Shown one piece after another: positions 15,496-25,526 of a DNA stretch of 64,000 bases (the first letter of the stretch is position 1; every line of letters begins with the position of its first letter). Origin of the DNA: Planctobacterium sp965279005. Lineage in GTDB: Bacteria; Pseudomonadota; Gammaproteobacteria; Enterobacterales; Alteromonadaceae. The position numbers and the translations under genes were made by a program. The DNA lies in NCBI GenBank assembly GCA_965279005.1, contig CBDIHK010000030.1, positions 434,001 to 498,000 of the forward strand, in the 5' to 3' direction. The notes beneath the pieces were generated by a model, which ran no database searches, was not told where the DNA came from, and saw nothing but the letters and a program-made list of their open reading frames with translations.

Positions 15496-16290
15496 TTGGC
15501 TAATCGAATAATCCCATTGCTGATACTGTTGACCCTATTCAGCGCTTGCTCCTATGCCGCTAACAAGCCAAAACTATTAGTTGGTGTTAACTTGCGCCCT
15601 GTTTTTCAATACATAGACAACAAAGATGAATATGCGGGGCTAGATATAGAGCTGGCTAGGGCGATCGCCCATCAGGCGGGCTATGAACTGGAAATGATTG
15701 ATTTTCCCTGGCCAAGGATCCTCTATCTGATTGAGTCAGGTGATATCGATTTGGCTTTATCAGCATTTGTTACCGCGGAAAGAAGACAATTTGCCCATTT
15801 TAGTTCGCAGCATTTTAGGCTCGGACACAATATGTTGTTTGTGAAAAGCGGTGAACAGGCAAGGTTCCGCGGTATTCAGAACTTGTCACAGCTTAACGGA
15901 AAGGCATTGCGAATTGGCGTGCAGCGGGGTGCCAGTTATTCTGATGAGTATAAAGATTTGGTCAACCAACACTGGTTTTCGCAAAATTTACATGTGGTTG
16001 ATGATCCCCTTCGGAAAATAGAATTACTTCTTATTGGTAGGGTCGATGCATTTATCGGTTCAGAAGTTGGGATTAAGAGGGTTATAAAAAACAAAGGCCT
16101 CGATAATCAAATTGAACCAGCGTTTTACCTACAGTCGGATCAAAAGGCCAAGACTTATATCATTTTTTCTAAAAAATCTGTTTCACCGAGCCAAGTTGAT
16201 GACTTCGACAGGGCCATTCTAGAATTAAGGCAGTCGGGAGCCTATCAGCGCATCCAGAAGCGCTACCAGGTAAAAATAGCTGGAATGTAA
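15496..16290 (+). CDS. Periplasmic amino-acid-type solute-binding protein (SBP family 3)
   Basis: A 264-residue type II periplasmic binding protein of the SBP_bac_3 fold. It has a signal peptide (residues 1-21, with a Cys-Ser-Tyr-Ala-Ala stretch that could be either a cleavage site or a poor lipobox), then LLVGVNLRPVFQYID, the YAGLDIELARAIAHQAGYEL segment and GDIDLALSAFVTAERR, all typical of the first lobe, and GKALRIGVQRGASYSDEY opening the second. The start is TTG at 15496 with TAAGG about 12 bases before. No permease or ATPase gene is adjacent, so it may be an orphan receptor or sensor rather than part of a transporter. Confidence 0.85.
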   Translation: MANRIIPLLILLTLFSACSYAANKPKLLVGVNLRPVFQYIDNKDEYAGLDIELARAIAHQAGYELEMIDFPWPRILYLIESGDIDLALSAFVTAERRQFAHFSSQHFRLGHNMLFVKSGEQARFRGIQNLSQLNGKALRIGVQRGASYSDEYKDLVNQHWFSQNLHVVDDPLRKIELLLIGRVDAFIGSEVGIKRVIKNKGLDNQIEPAFYLQSDQKAKTYIIFSKKSVSPSQVDDFDRAILELRQSGAYQRIQKRYQVKIAGM

Positions 16291-16462
16291 ACTCAATTGC
16301 CGGTTTCTGAGCGCAAACTGGCCTTAAAACCTCCAGTATTTTTATTTACTGGCTTGGGCTAATCAAAGATAAACAGGCACTAAGCAACAATATTGAAAAC
16401 TAGTCTAATCTTTTTTCTTATGGCTAAAGTAAACAAATAAAACAAGTCCGAGGGAGATGCTA

Positions 16463-19138
16463 ATGATTACAAAACGGTTGTTTCGCACAGCTTTGCTGTG
16501 TGCGACCTTAATAACTGGAGCCGTTGCGGCGCAGGCGCAGGAACAAGAATATCCGCCGATGTGGCCCGGTGTCCAATACGACCCTGATATTCCCACCTTT
16601 AAACAGGTCTTGGGCTATGAGCCGGGACAGCGTATTACCAACTATGGAGACATGCGCCGATACTTTGAGGCACTTGAGCGCGCGGCGCCGGATCGCATTA
16701 AGTTGCACGATTATGCTGTAAGCTGGGAGGGGCGCACCTTAATTTATGCGGTGATTGCTAGCCCTGAGAACCTGGCCGCGATTGACAGCATCACCCAAGA
16801 TATCCAAGCCCTTTCGGATCCAAGGAAGACGAGTTCTTCCAAAGCCAAATCCATCGCTGAAAAATCGCCGGCTTTTGTCTGGCTGCAGTACAGTGTTCAT
16901 GGCAATGAAATCAGCAGCACCGATGCTGCAATGAAAACCGCCTATCATTTGCTGGCAGCGCCTGGCGATGCAGTAAACAAAAACATACTAGATAATACGG
17001 TTGTCTTTATTGACCCATTGCAAAACCCCGATGGCCGCGAGCGTTTTGTTAGCCGCTACTACGCCACTATTGGCATGGAACCCAGTGCTGATAGGTTGAG
17101 CGCCGAACACAATGAGCCATGGCCGCGTGGCCGTACCAACCATTACTTGTTTGACATGAACCGTGACTGGTTGGCGCTAACCCAGCCCGAAAGCCAAGGC
17201 AAGGTGGCTGCGATAAACAAATACAAGCCACAGGTAATTGTGGACGTACACGAGATGGGCGGCGATTTAACCTACTATTTTGCCCCGGCAGCCAAGCCCT
17301 TCAATCCCCATATGACCAAAATCCAAATCGCCAATATGGACGCTATTGGCGCAAACCATGCCAAGAACTTTGATAAGTTTGGCTTTGATTATTTTACTCG
17401 GGAAATTTTTGATGCCTTTTACCCTGGTTACGGTGATAGCTGGCCTACATTTTACGGTGCATCCGCATCCACATATGAAGTAGGCTCTGCCAGGGGGGAG
17501 CTGTTTAAGCGGCGCACTGGCGAGGTATTGACCTACTGGGATACTGTGCAGCAGCAATTTGTAGCTTCCGTCTCCACCGCAGAAGGTACAGCAAACTTAC
17601 GCCAAAAATTGTTAAACGATTTCTACCAGTACCAGGTGGATGCTATTGAAGCGGGTAAAGACAGCGACGAGCGGGTTTATATCATGCCCGGTACTGATAA
17701 CCGCTATGGTACGCATCGCCTTGCCACTTTAATGGCGGAACACGGTGTTGAAGTCCAGCAAGCACAGGAGAGTTTCAAAGCTTGTGGAGTGACTTACCAA
17801 GCTGGTACCTACTTTATCGATACTGCACAGCCTCGGGGTAGGTTTGTGACGACCACCTTCACCGACCAGGTGGATATGTCAGAAGGTTTTATCAAAGAAC
17901 AGGAGCGGCGCAGGGCGCGCAACTTGAACGACCAGATATACGATGTTACTGGCTGGTCATTGCCCATGATGTTTAATGTAGAATCCAACGCCTGTGATAA
18001 AGCTGTCCGCGCCGATAGTAGCATGGTGGCAAGTGATGCTGTGCTGGAGGGGCAAGTTAGCAACCTGGATGCCTCAGTCGCCTTTATTGTGCCTTGGGGC
18101 GATATGGCGGCTGGCCGCTTCCTAACTAGTGCCTTACGCGCCGGTATCACCGTCAAAAGCGCTGACGAGGCCTTCGTCCTAGATGGTAAAAAGCGCTATC
18201 CGGGCGGTACGCTTATTATTGAAAAACGCGCTAACGGCAATGATATCGCCGCGAAGGTCCAGGAAATTGCCGTAGCTACTGGCGCACTTGTAGAAGGCGT
18301 CAATACCAGTTGGGTCACCGAAGGTCCCAGTTTTGGCAGCCCGCGCACGGTAACAATGAAAGCCCCTAACATTGCCTTGGCCTGGGACAGCCCAACCCGC
18401 GACTTGAGCGCCGGCAATACCCGCTTTGTGATTGAAAGACAAATTGGCTACCCGGTAACTGCGATACGAACTTCAGTGCTGGAGAGCGCAGATTTAAGTA
18501 ACTACGACGTTGTCATTTTACCTGAGGGTATCTACGCTGGTGCGCTTGCCAACAACTTAAGGCGCTGGGTAAGGGCCGGCGGCGTACTTATTGCGCTTGG
18601 CAGCGCCAACCGCCTATTGGCCAATCCAGACCACGGTTTGCTGGACGTGCAGCGGGAGTTTGCTTATCGCGAAAACCCCAATTCAACCGATATGGATAGG
18701 GAAGTGGTCGAGGGCCAGCACTTTGAACAACGTTCGGACTTATCTGATGCCATTGTCGAGCCGGAAACGTCGCCCGATTTTATCGCTGGAGTACTCGCGA
18801 ATATCGAGGTAGACCAGGAGCATTGGTTGACGGCTGGCGTCGCTGAAAAGCTGGTGACGGTGGCTTATGGCCGTGACATCTATACCCCGATCAAGCTTGA
18901 CTCAGGTAAAAACCTGGCCTGGTTTGTAGGTAAGGAAGAGGTGCTTGCTAGTGGCTATCTTTGGGAAGAAAACAAAGCCCAACTAGCCTATAAACCGGTA
19001 CTTATCCACCAACCTTTGGGGCGTGGTATGGTCATTGGCTACACCCAATCGCCCACCTATCGGGCTTATGTGGAAGGGCTAAACGTGCTGTTGACCAACA
19101 GTATTTTTAGGGCGGCGGCAAAAGCCCAACAACCTTAG
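16463..19138 (+). CDS. Secreted M14-family zinc metallocarboxypeptidase
   Basis: An 891-residue secreted protein. ATG at 16463 is preferred over the one at 16457 because AGGGAG (16451-16456) abuts the latter. The signal peptide ends near AVAAQAQ. The M14 zinc site is HGNE (His146, Glu149) with the third ligand in DVHEMGGD (His263). The remainder (about 400-891) holds a GATase-like beta/alpha domain common in this large bacterial group. It probably trims peptides in the periplasm or outside the cell. A clean intrinsic terminator follows. Confidence 0.9.
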   Translation: MITKRLFRTALLCATLITGAVAAQAQEQEYPPMWPGVQYDPDIPTFKQVLGYEPGQRITNYGDMRRYFEALERAAPDRIKLHDYAVSWEGRTLIYAVIASPENLAAIDSITQDIQALSDPRKTSSSKAKSIAEKSPAFVWLQYSVHGNEISSTDAAMKTAYHLLAAPGDAVNKNILDNTVVFIDPLQNPDGRERFVSRYYATIGMEPSADRLSAEHNEPWPRGRTNHYLFDMNRDWLALTQPESQGKVAAINKYKPQVIVDVHEMGGDLTYYFAPAAKPFNPHMTKIQIANMDAIGANHAKNFDKFGFDYFTREIFDAFYPGYGDSWPTFYGASASTYEVGSARGELFKRRTGEVLTYWDTVQQQFVASVSTAEGTANLRQKLLNDFYQYQVDAIEAGKDSDERVYIMPGTDNRYGTHRLATLMAEHGVEVQQAQESFKACGVTYQAGTYFIDTAQPRGRFVTTTFTDQVDMSEGFIKEQERRRARNLNDQIYDVTGWSLPMMFNVESNACDKAVRADSSMVASDAVLEGQVSNLDASVAFIVPWGDMAAGRFLTSALRAGITVKSADEAFVLDGKKRYPGGTLIIEKRANGNDIAAKVQEIAVATGALVEGVNTSWVTEGPSFGSPRTVTMKAPNIALAWDSPTRDLSAGNTRFVIERQIGYPVTAIRTSVLESADLSNYDVVILPEGIYAGALANNLRRWVRAGGVLIALGSANRLLANPDHGLLDVQREFAYRENPNSTDMDREVVEGQHFEQRSDLSDAIVEPETSPDFIAGVLANIEVDQEHWLTAGVAEKLVTVAYGRDIYTPIKLDSGKNLAWFVGKEEVLASGYLWEENKAQLAYKPVLIHQPLGRGMVIGYTQSPTYRAYVEGLNVLLTNSIFRAAAKAQQP

Positions 19139-19163
19139 CCCCGGATCAATATAAGCAGCATTG

Positions 19164-19190
19164 CCGCCTGCACTAGTCAGGCGGTTTTTT
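19164..19190 (+). terminator. Intrinsic terminator after the M14 peptidase gene
   Basis: CCGCCTG and CAGGCGG (19164-19170, 19178-19184) form a 7-bp GC-rich stem with a 7-base loop, followed by six T. Confidence 0.9.
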
Positions 19191-19459
19191 ATTGTTTAGA
19201 ACTTAAAACTCACTAAGTCGCCGAAAATACCAGTTATCACCTCGTAACTTTCTTAACTAACTGTTTAAAAAGTGGATTTTTTATTGTAAACCAGCATCAC
19301 CACAACTTATTTCCCTATAAAGTATGTGTGATTTCAATACTGTGTTACATTGTAACAAGCTGTTAGCCGCGAGAGTCGGCTTTAATCCACACTTATTAGC
19401 CTCTCGGTTTTTGTGCACACAATACTCGTTAGACGAAAACGAGTTCCCCTGGAGATAGA
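19191..19459. other. Upstream region of the M1 peptidase gene
   Basis: Together with the preceding terminator this is a gap of more than 300 bases. It is AT-rich and should hold the promoter for the M1 peptidase gene. I could not pick a convincing -35/-10 pair; GGAG at 19452-19455 is the ribosome binding site. Confidence 0.4.
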
Positions 19460-21910
19460 ATGAAAACAATAAAAAAGTTATTACTGCCTAGCGTTTTGAT
19501 AGGGATGGTGTTTAGTGCCTCAGCCGCCATCCAACAGACTAAAGGAGATTTTGAGGACAAGTTCCGCCAGCTCGATGAAGTTTTACCGACGCCAAATGTT
19601 TATCGCAACGCTGCAGGCGAACCAGGCCACCAATACTGGCAGCAACAAGTTGACTATGTCATCGATGCCAAACTAGACGAAGATGGTCGCCGCATAACTG
19701 CTTCCCAAAGCATGACCTATACCAATAATTCTCCAGACACCTTGCGCTATTTGTGGGTGTACTTGGATCAAAACCGGTTCCGCACCGACTCTATGGCTAA
19801 CCGTAGCATCACGTTTGGCGGAATTGGTACGCGTGGTCCGGTAACTAACTCCGCAAAAGGCTCTGAGCCGGCCAAGATGAGCCTGGATTATTTGCGCCAG
19901 CAGTATGCCCTTAATGACGTGCAGTTCGGCTTCGATATCAGCAATGTCAAAGCTGCTGATGGTAGCACACTCAAACATACTATCGTTGGAACCTTGATGC
20001 GGGTTGACTTAAACAAACCGCTCAAGCCCGGTAAGCAAGTTGAATTTTCATTGGACTTTGCGTTTAACATTGTTGAAGAAAATGCAGTTTCTGCCCGCGC
20101 AGGCTATGAGCACTTTCCCGATGATGAGCGCGAGGGTGGCAATGACATCTTTTTATTCGCCCAGTGGTTCCCACGCCTAGCAGCCTATACCGATTACGAA
20201 GCCTGGACTAACAAAGAGTTCCTTGGTCGCGGTGAGTTCACATTGGAGTTTGGTGACTATGAAGTTTCCATGGAAGTGCCTGCCGATCATATCGTTTCTT
20301 CTACGGGCGTATTGCAGAACCCGAGACAAGTCTTAACCAAGACCCAGCGCGACCGTTTGGAGCAAGCTAAGGACGCCAAGCGACCGGTATTTGTGGTGAC
20401 CGCTGAAGAAGCCTTGGAAAATGAAAAAGAAGGTACTGACCAAACTAAAACCTGGACCTTTAAAGCAGAGAATGTGCGCGATTTTGCTTGGGCAACCTCG
20501 CGCAAATTTATGTGGGATGCCAAGGGCTACCATCAAGGTGGTGAAGAGCAGCCCTTTGTCATGGCGATGTCCTTTTATCCCAAAGAGGGTGGTGATCTTT
20601 GGAAAAAGTACTCCACTGAAGCCGTTGTCCATACCATGGAAGTCTATTCCCGCTTTTCATTCGACTACCCATACCCGACGGCACAGTCAGTCAATGGCCC
20701 GGTTGGTGGTATGGAATACCCTATGATCACCTTTAACGGTCCCCGTACCAAGCTACAAGACGATGGTAGCCGTACCTACACACAAGCAGAAAAGCGCTTT
20801 TTGATTGGTGTGGTTATCCATGAAATCGGACATATCTATTTTCCGATGATCGTGAATTCTGACGAGCGCCAATGGACCTGGATGGATGAAGGTATCAACA
20901 GTTTCTTTGATGGTGTCGCCGGGCAGGAATGGGATCCGGATATTCCATGGGGAGTAGAACCTCGTGATATCGTAGATTACATGAAAGGTGAAGTGCAGGT
21001 GCCGATCATGACCCAATCTGATAGCGTGCTTAAGCTTGGCCCTAACGCCTACACTAAACCGGCAGCAGCCTACAAAATTTTGCGCGAAACCATCCTAGGC
21101 CGTGAGTTGTTTGATTTTGCCATCAAAGAATATGCCAATCGCTGGAAATTCAAGCGCCCCACGCCAACCGATTTTTTCCGTACCATGGAAGAAGCCAGCG
21201 GTGTGGATCTAGATTGGTTCTGGCGCGGTTGGTTCTATTCCACTGATCATGTCGATATCTCAATTGATAAAGTGTCTAAACTTAGGCTGGACACCGAAGA
21301 TCCGGACATTGATTTTGCCCGCCTAAGGCAGGTAGAACTGGATAAACCCTATCCTGTCACCGTGGAGCGCAATGCCCATGAGGGCAAAACCTGGGTTGAG
21401 CGCAACCCTGACGTAACCGATTTTTATGATGAAAATGATCGCTTTACTGTTACCAATAAAGAGCGTAACAGCTATAAAAAATGGTTGGACGGATTGGAGG
21501 ACTGGGAGCGTGAAACGTTTAAGCGCGCCCTGGAAGAGGACAAAAACTACTACGTCATGGAGTTTTCCAACATTGGCGGTTTAGTGATGCCTATTATTTT
21601 GCAGGCAACCTATGCCGATGGCAGTACCGAAAAGCATGTCTATCCTGCGGAAATTTGGCGCCGCTCGCCCAAAAATGTGCAAAAGCTACTGATTTCTGAC
21701 AAGGAGCTCGTCAGCGTTGAAGTTGACCCGCGCTGGGAAACGGCGGATGTTGATGTGCACAACAACCACTACCCGCGCAAGATCATTCCTTCGCGCATCG
21801 AAGCCTATAAGAGCAAGCCTCGCAGTGGCAAGGTATACCGTGACATCATGCAGGACATTAAGACCGAATTGGACACGGATGTAAAAGAAGACGGTAATAA
21901 GGACGACTAG
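19460..21910 (+). CDS. Secreted M1-family zinc aminopeptidase-like metallopeptidase
   Basis: An 816-residue protein with a signal peptide (residues 1-22). It has the M1 gluzincin fold: an N-terminal beta domain, a GGMEYPM variant of the GxMEN exopeptidase motif (about 415), and the zinc site HEIGH (His454, Glu455, His458) with the third ligand Glu477 in WMDEG, 18 residues later, which is the M1 spacing. The GGMEYP change is common in this uncharacterised secreted branch, so strict aminopeptidase activity is not certain. A DUF6702 gene follows two bases after its stop. Confidence 0.9.
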   Translation: MKTIKKLLLPSVLIGMVFSASAAIQQTKGDFEDKFRQLDEVLPTPNVYRNAAGEPGHQYWQQQVDYVIDAKLDEDGRRITASQSMTYTNNSPDTLRYLWVYLDQNRFRTDSMANRSITFGGIGTRGPVTNSAKGSEPAKMSLDYLRQQYALNDVQFGFDISNVKAADGSTLKHTIVGTLMRVDLNKPLKPGKQVEFSLDFAFNIVEENAVSARAGYEHFPDDEREGGNDIFLFAQWFPRLAAYTDYEAWTNKEFLGRGEFTLEFGDYEVSMEVPADHIVSSTGVLQNPRQVLTKTQRDRLEQAKDAKRPVFVVTAEEALENEKEGTDQTKTWTFKAENVRDFAWATSRKFMWDAKGYHQGGEEQPFVMAMSFYPKEGGDLWKKYSTEAVVHTMEVYSRFSFDYPYPTAQSVNGPVGGMEYPMITFNGPRTKLQDDGSRTYTQAEKRFLIGVVIHEIGHIYFPMIVNSDERQWTWMDEGINSFFDGVAGQEWDPDIPWGVEPRDIVDYMKGEVQVPIMTQSDSVLKLGPNAYTKPAAAYKILRETILGRELFDFAIKEYANRWKFKRPTPTDFFRTMEEASGVDLDWFWRGWFYSTDHVDISIDKVSKLRLDTEDPDIDFARLRQVELDKPYPVTVERNAHEGKTWVERNPDVTDFYDENDRFTVTNKERNSYKKWLDGLEDWERETFKRALEEDKNYYVMEFSNIGGLVMPIILQATYADGSTEKHVYPAEIWRRSPKNVQKLLISDKELVSVEVDPRWETADVDVHNNHYPRKIIPSRIEAYKSKPRSGKVYRDIMQDIKTELDTDVKEDGNKDD

Positions 21911-21912
21911 GC

Positions 21913-22410
21913 TTGAAGCGTCTTATCTTATTACTACTAGCTGGGGTGCTATGCGCCCCAGTTTTGGGCCATCAAATAAAATCCGCAATCACCACTGTAT
22001 TGTTTAATCCCAATAGCCAAAACCTTGAAATCATGCACCGTTTTTACCTGCATGATGCCGAGCATGCAGTGCACCATATCTTTGGTAAAAATGCTGATAT
22101 TATTGGCAGTGAAGATACTCGGGCAGCGTTTGCCAACTATGTCATGGAGCGCTTTGCTATTCAAAATGGGCAGGAACCTTTGTCCATAGCGCCGGTGGGC
22201 TTTGAGGTGGATGGCAAGTTTTTGTGGGTGTACCAAGAAACGCCTCTACCCGCCAGTGTTAGCAGCCTTACGGTTACCCATAATGCTTTGAGGGATATAT
22301 GGGATGGCCAAGTTAATACGGTCAATGTTGAAGGCCTAATCAATGGCGAGAAATCGCTTAGAACACTCACTTTCAAAGAAAATACTGAATTGCTCAAGGT
22401 TGAATTTTGA
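21913..22410 (+). CDS. DUF6702 family secreted protein
   Basis: A 165-residue protein with a signal peptide (MKRLILLLLAGVLCAPVLG). The next part, HQIKSAITTVLFNPNSQNLE and HRFYLHDAEHAV, is typical of DUF6702, whose function is unknown. The start is TTG two bases after the M1 peptidase stop, with AAGGA inside the end of that gene, so the two are probably coupled. DUF6702 genes often follow such M1 peptidases, hinting at a shared pathway. A terminator follows at 22428. Confidence 0.75.
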   Translation: MKRLILLLLAGVLCAPVLGHQIKSAITTVLFNPNSQNLEIMHRFYLHDAEHAVHHIFGKNADIIGSEDTRAAFANYVMERFAIQNGQEPLSIAPVGFEVDGKFLWVYQETPLPASVSSLTVTHNALRDIWDGQVNTVNVEGLINGEKSLRTLTFKENTELLKVEF

Positions 22411-22427
22411 GTTAGTCGCCTATTAAT

Positions 22428-22458
22428 AGCGGTTGGTCTGATAACCGCTTTTATTTTT
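22428..22458 (+). terminator. Intrinsic terminator after the M1/DUF6702 pair
   Basis: AGCGGTT (22428-22434) pairs with AACCGCT (22443-22449), loop of eight, followed by TTTATTTTT. Confidence 0.85.
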
Positions 22459-22516
22459 AGTTGGATAAGGGTTTAATCTTTGTTAACCGCGACGAGGAAT
22501 AATAGGACAGTCCCCA

Positions 22517-23590
22517 GTGTATAAAGCCGTCACACTTATCTCAGCAATAACCTTGTTCTTAGCAGTGCCGTCCCTGCTGGCGAAAACCTATGAAAAGCAA
22601 AGGCCACCAAGGGAATTGACGCAAGAACAGGCGGCCAGGGCAGCTGCTAACTACCAGAGGTATTGCGCTTTGTGCCACGGCGCGGATAGGGAAGGTTACG
22701 CCAATGACCACGCGCCATCGCTGCGCAGTAAAAGCTTGTTTGAATCTGGCGTCCCCCACGCGATTTTAAGGCCCCTATCCTATGGCCGCGAAGGAACCGC
22801 CATGGGTGGCTATTTGGATGAAATAGGTGGCCCATTGACCTTGGATGAAACCTGGGATCTAACCTACTGGCTGTTTTGGCAATCGGGTGCCCAGCGTATC
22901 AAGTTGACCGAAAACCCGGTGCATGGCGATGCAATTCGCGGTTCAGAGGTTTACCAGCAGCACTGTGCGAGCTGCCATGGCAAAAATGGTGAGGGGGTCA
23001 ATGCCCCAGCGTTGGGCAACCAGTCGGCACTTGCCCACAACAAGGATGAGTTTATCCGCTACGCCATTGAACAAGGCCGCCAGGGCACGCCAATGCAATC
23101 ATTTAAAGATATTCTTTCGCCACAGGATATAGACAATGTCACTGCGTTTATCCGCAGCAAAGCCAGCGGCTGGGTGCAAGAAAAGATGCCGCTTCGTCCG
23201 ATACCAACCCCAGATCAATATGTTATCAACCCACAAAATGAAAACCCAGATTGGGAGTTGAGTGAAGGTAAATTCATCACTTCGGAGCAGCTATTTGAGG
23301 CCATGCAGGCGAAAAAGAAGATGGTATTGCTGGATACCCGGGTTAGTTCTGTGTGGCAGCGGGCACATATTGAAGGTTCAATCCCATTTCCTTATTACAG
23401 CAATCTTCGTCAGAGGGTTAAAGACCTGCCAAAAGATGTGCAAATTGTGGCTTATTGCTCCTGTCCAAGGGCTGCTGCTGTGCACACCACTGAAAAGCTC
23501 GCAGATTTAGGCTTTGACAACACGGCAGTCTTATATGAAGGCATATTTGGCTGGATGAATAAGGGCTTCCCGGTTACCCGTTCCGAATGA
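22517..23590 (+). CDS. Diheme cytochrome c fused to a C-terminal rhodanese domain
   Basis: A 357-residue exported protein. The signal peptide (about residues 1-22) is followed by two class-I cytochrome c domains, with heme sites CALCH (Cys50-His54) and CASCH (Cys150-His154), spaced exactly 100 residues. Met96 (GREGTAM) and Met193 (GRQGTPM) are likely axial ligands. From about 255 to 357 comes a rhodanese domain with LLDTRVSSVWQRAHIEGSIP and an active-site Cys314 in YCSCPRAA. Rhodaneses move sulfane sulfur; fused to heme domains in the periplasm this suggests sulfur-linked electron transfer, but the substrate is not known. The start is GTG at 22517. It stands alone, before a convergent LysR gene. 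Confidence 0.88.
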   Translation: MYKAVTLISAITLFLAVPSLLAKTYEKQRPPRELTQEQAARAAANYQRYCALCHGADREGYANDHAPSLRSKSLFESGVPHAILRPLSYGREGTAMGGYLDEIGGPLTLDETWDLTYWLFWQSGAQRIKLTENPVHGDAIRGSEVYQQHCASCHGKNGEGVNAPALGNQSALAHNKDEFIRYAIEQGRQGTPMQSFKDILSPQDIDNVTAFIRSKASGWVQEKMPLRPIPTPDQYVINPQNENPDWELSEGKFITSEQLFEAMQAKKKMVLLDTRVSSVWQRAHIEGSIPFPYYSNLRQRVKDLPKDVQIVAYCSCPRAAAVHTTEKLADLGFDNTAVLYEGIFGWMNKGFPVTRSE

Positions 23591-23605
23591 GGGTTAAACT
23601 ATTAG

Positions 23606-24499
23606 TCACCTAGGAAACATGTTTTGGTTTTCTGGGAGTCTAATTTCTTGCAAGAAGGCCTTTGCTGCCGGGCTTTGGTGGCGGAGCCTTGGGTAAACTA
23701 GGGAAATATCTACCCTTGGCAAGGGGTGTGCAGGCAACAGTTGCAGCAACCTACCATCTTCTAGGAAGTGTTGGCAGTAGTTTAGGGGGACGAGTGCTAT
23801 GCCTACACCCCTAAGTGCTGCTTCCACAGCAACGGGGATGGCGCCCGCGCACATATGCCAATTTACGCTAATTGATTCACCAGATTGAAAGCGCCAGACT
23901 GTTCTGTCCGCTGCTGTGACTATCGCTGGTAGCCTTCTTAACTCATTAACTGAATTAGGTTCAAAGTGCCTGGCGATAAGCTTAGGGCTTGCCACGATGA
24001 CCCGGACGCCTTGGCCTAATCGCCTAATCAATAACTCAGAATCAGCCAATTCCCCCATGCGTAAGGTGAAGTCTATGCCCTCGCTAATGATGTCAACTAG
24101 GTCGTCGGAGAATCGCATTTCGACTTTAATGTTTGGGTATTTTTCCATAAATTTCCAAACGAAAGGCATTAGCAAACGCTGGCCACCAGTAAATGAACCT
24201 GACAATCGGATCAAACCCGAGGGCGTTGCGTTTGAGCCTGCAATTTCATCAACTGCTGATTCTGCATCAGCAATCAAGTCTTTTACTTTATCATAATGAC
24301 GCTGACCAATGTCGGTGAGTGACAGTGCGCGGGTGGAGCGCCGAAACAAACTGGCTCCGATAGCGGTTTCATACGCATCCAAGCGCCTACTGATAGTAGA
24401 TTTGCTGGTTGATAATTGCATCGCAGCCGATGTCAGTGAGCTTGTTTCAGCTATTGCGACAAAAGCCCGCATGCCTTCTAAATCAAACCTTAGTTTCAT
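23606..24499 (-). CDS. LysR-family transcriptional regulator
   Basis: A 297-residue LysR regulator with the N-terminal helix-turn-helix (AFVAIAETSSLTSAAMQLST and STISRRLDAYE, residues 12-46), the linker LTDIGQRHYDKV, and a type II periplasmic-binding-like effector domain from about 90. It is divergent from the NmrA-like oxidoreductase gene 93 bases away, a common layout in which the LysR protein controls its neighbour. Length and motifs are normal. Confidence 0.92.
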   Translation of the reverse strand: MKLRFDLEGMRAFVAIAETSSLTSAAMQLSTSKSTISRRLDAYETAIGASLFRRSTRALSLTDIGQRHYDKVKDLIADAESAVDEIAGSNATPSGLIRLSGSFTGGQRLLMPFVWKFMEKYPNIKVEMRFSDDLVDIISEGIDFTLRMGELADSELLIRRLGQGVRVIVASPKLIARHFEPNSVNELRRLPAIVTAADRTVWRFQSGESISVNWHMCAGAIPVAVEAALRGVGIALVPLNYCQHFLEDGRLLQLLPAHPLPRVDISLVYPRLRHQSPAAKAFLQEIRLPENQNMFPR

Positions 24500-24592
24500 A
24501 TATGCAACAATATGGTTTCGATATCTTCAATTTAACAGCAAATATGAATCAAATATACTGTTTATTAGTTATTAACCAGTTCGGGAAATCAA

Positions 24593-25489
24593 ATGATGGC
24601 AAATGAAAATCAAATAATTGTGGTATTGGGTGCAACGGGGCAGCAAGGCCGGGGCGTGGTAGAGGCATTAAAAAGTAAAACAGCGTATAGGGTGCGTGCA
24701 ATTACCCGCAACCCAGAGAATTACCAAGGTGAGGCTGACGAAGTAGTCGCGGCAAACTTGAATGAGGTCGATTCACTCGTTAAGGCATTTGATGGTGCTT
24801 ATGGTGTATTTGTGGTGACCAATTTCTGGGAACAGGGTACGGATGAAATCTCGCAAGCGAAAAACGCGATTACGGCGGCAAAGGCCGCTGGCATTAAACA
24901 CTTTATCTGGTCTACATTACCCAACGTAGAAGAGATAAGTGGTGGTAAATTCCATGTACCGCATTTTACCGACAAGGCGAAGGTGGATGAACTTGTTGCT
25001 GAGGCAAACTTCCAGCATCATACCTTTGTTGTAGCTTCATTCTTCTACCAGAACCTGACCACCAATATGGCACCGCAGCGGATGCAAGATGGCACTATTG
25101 GCTGGGCATTGCCGATTTCAGCCAAAAGCAAAGCCATCCATATGGCGGATATTAGTGAACTTGGCGCAGCCGTGGCAGGTGCATTTTTACACCCTGAAAA
25201 GACAGGGACAGGACAATACCTTCCAGTCGTTGGCGATCTTATGAGTTTTGAAGAAATCATTTCAACATTGGCCGCCCAGGGGAAAACCGTAACTTACCAA
25301 GAAGTGCCGGCTGATGTGTTTGCAACTTTCTTCCCTGGTGCCGATGAGTTAGGGCAGATGTTTGCTTATTTCCAGAGCCATACTTATATGGGCAATGTAT
25401 TGGGGGATGCACATTTTGAATTAGAGCGGGATGTCGCTGGCAGGGTACCGACGAGTTTTGCCGACTGGGCCGCCAAAAACTGGCAGTAA
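24593..25489 (+). CDS. NmrA-like NAD(P)-binding protein
   Basis: A 298-residue atypical short-chain dehydrogenase of the NmrA/HSCARG type. The nucleotide-binding motif GATGQQGRGVVEAL is at residues 13-26, followed by VRAITRNPEN. These proteins usually sense NAD(P) redox state or reduce quinone-like compounds; the missing YxxxK pair argues for sensing or an unusual substrate. It is divergent from the LysR gene, the likely regulator. An IS1634-type element sits 37 bases after its stop, and a fragment matching its last 15 codons lies beyond that element. Confidence 0.88.
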   Translation: MMANENQIIVVLGATGQQGRGVVEALKSKTAYRVRAITRNPENYQGEADEVVAANLNEVDSLVKAFDGAYGVFVVTNFWEQGTDEISQAKNAITAAKAAGIKHFIWSTLPNVEEISGGKFHVPHFTDKAKVDELVAEANFQHHTFVVASFFYQNLTTNMAPQRMQDGTIGWALPISAKSKAIHMADISELGAAVAGAFLHPEKTGTGQYLPVVGDLMSFEEIISTLAAQGKTVTYQEVPADVFATFFPGADELGQMFAYFQSHTYMGNVLGDAHFELERDVAGRVPTSFADWAAKNWQ

Positions 25490-25526
25490 CGGGCCAGTTT
25501 CAGCATTTGTTATAAAGCATTAATAA

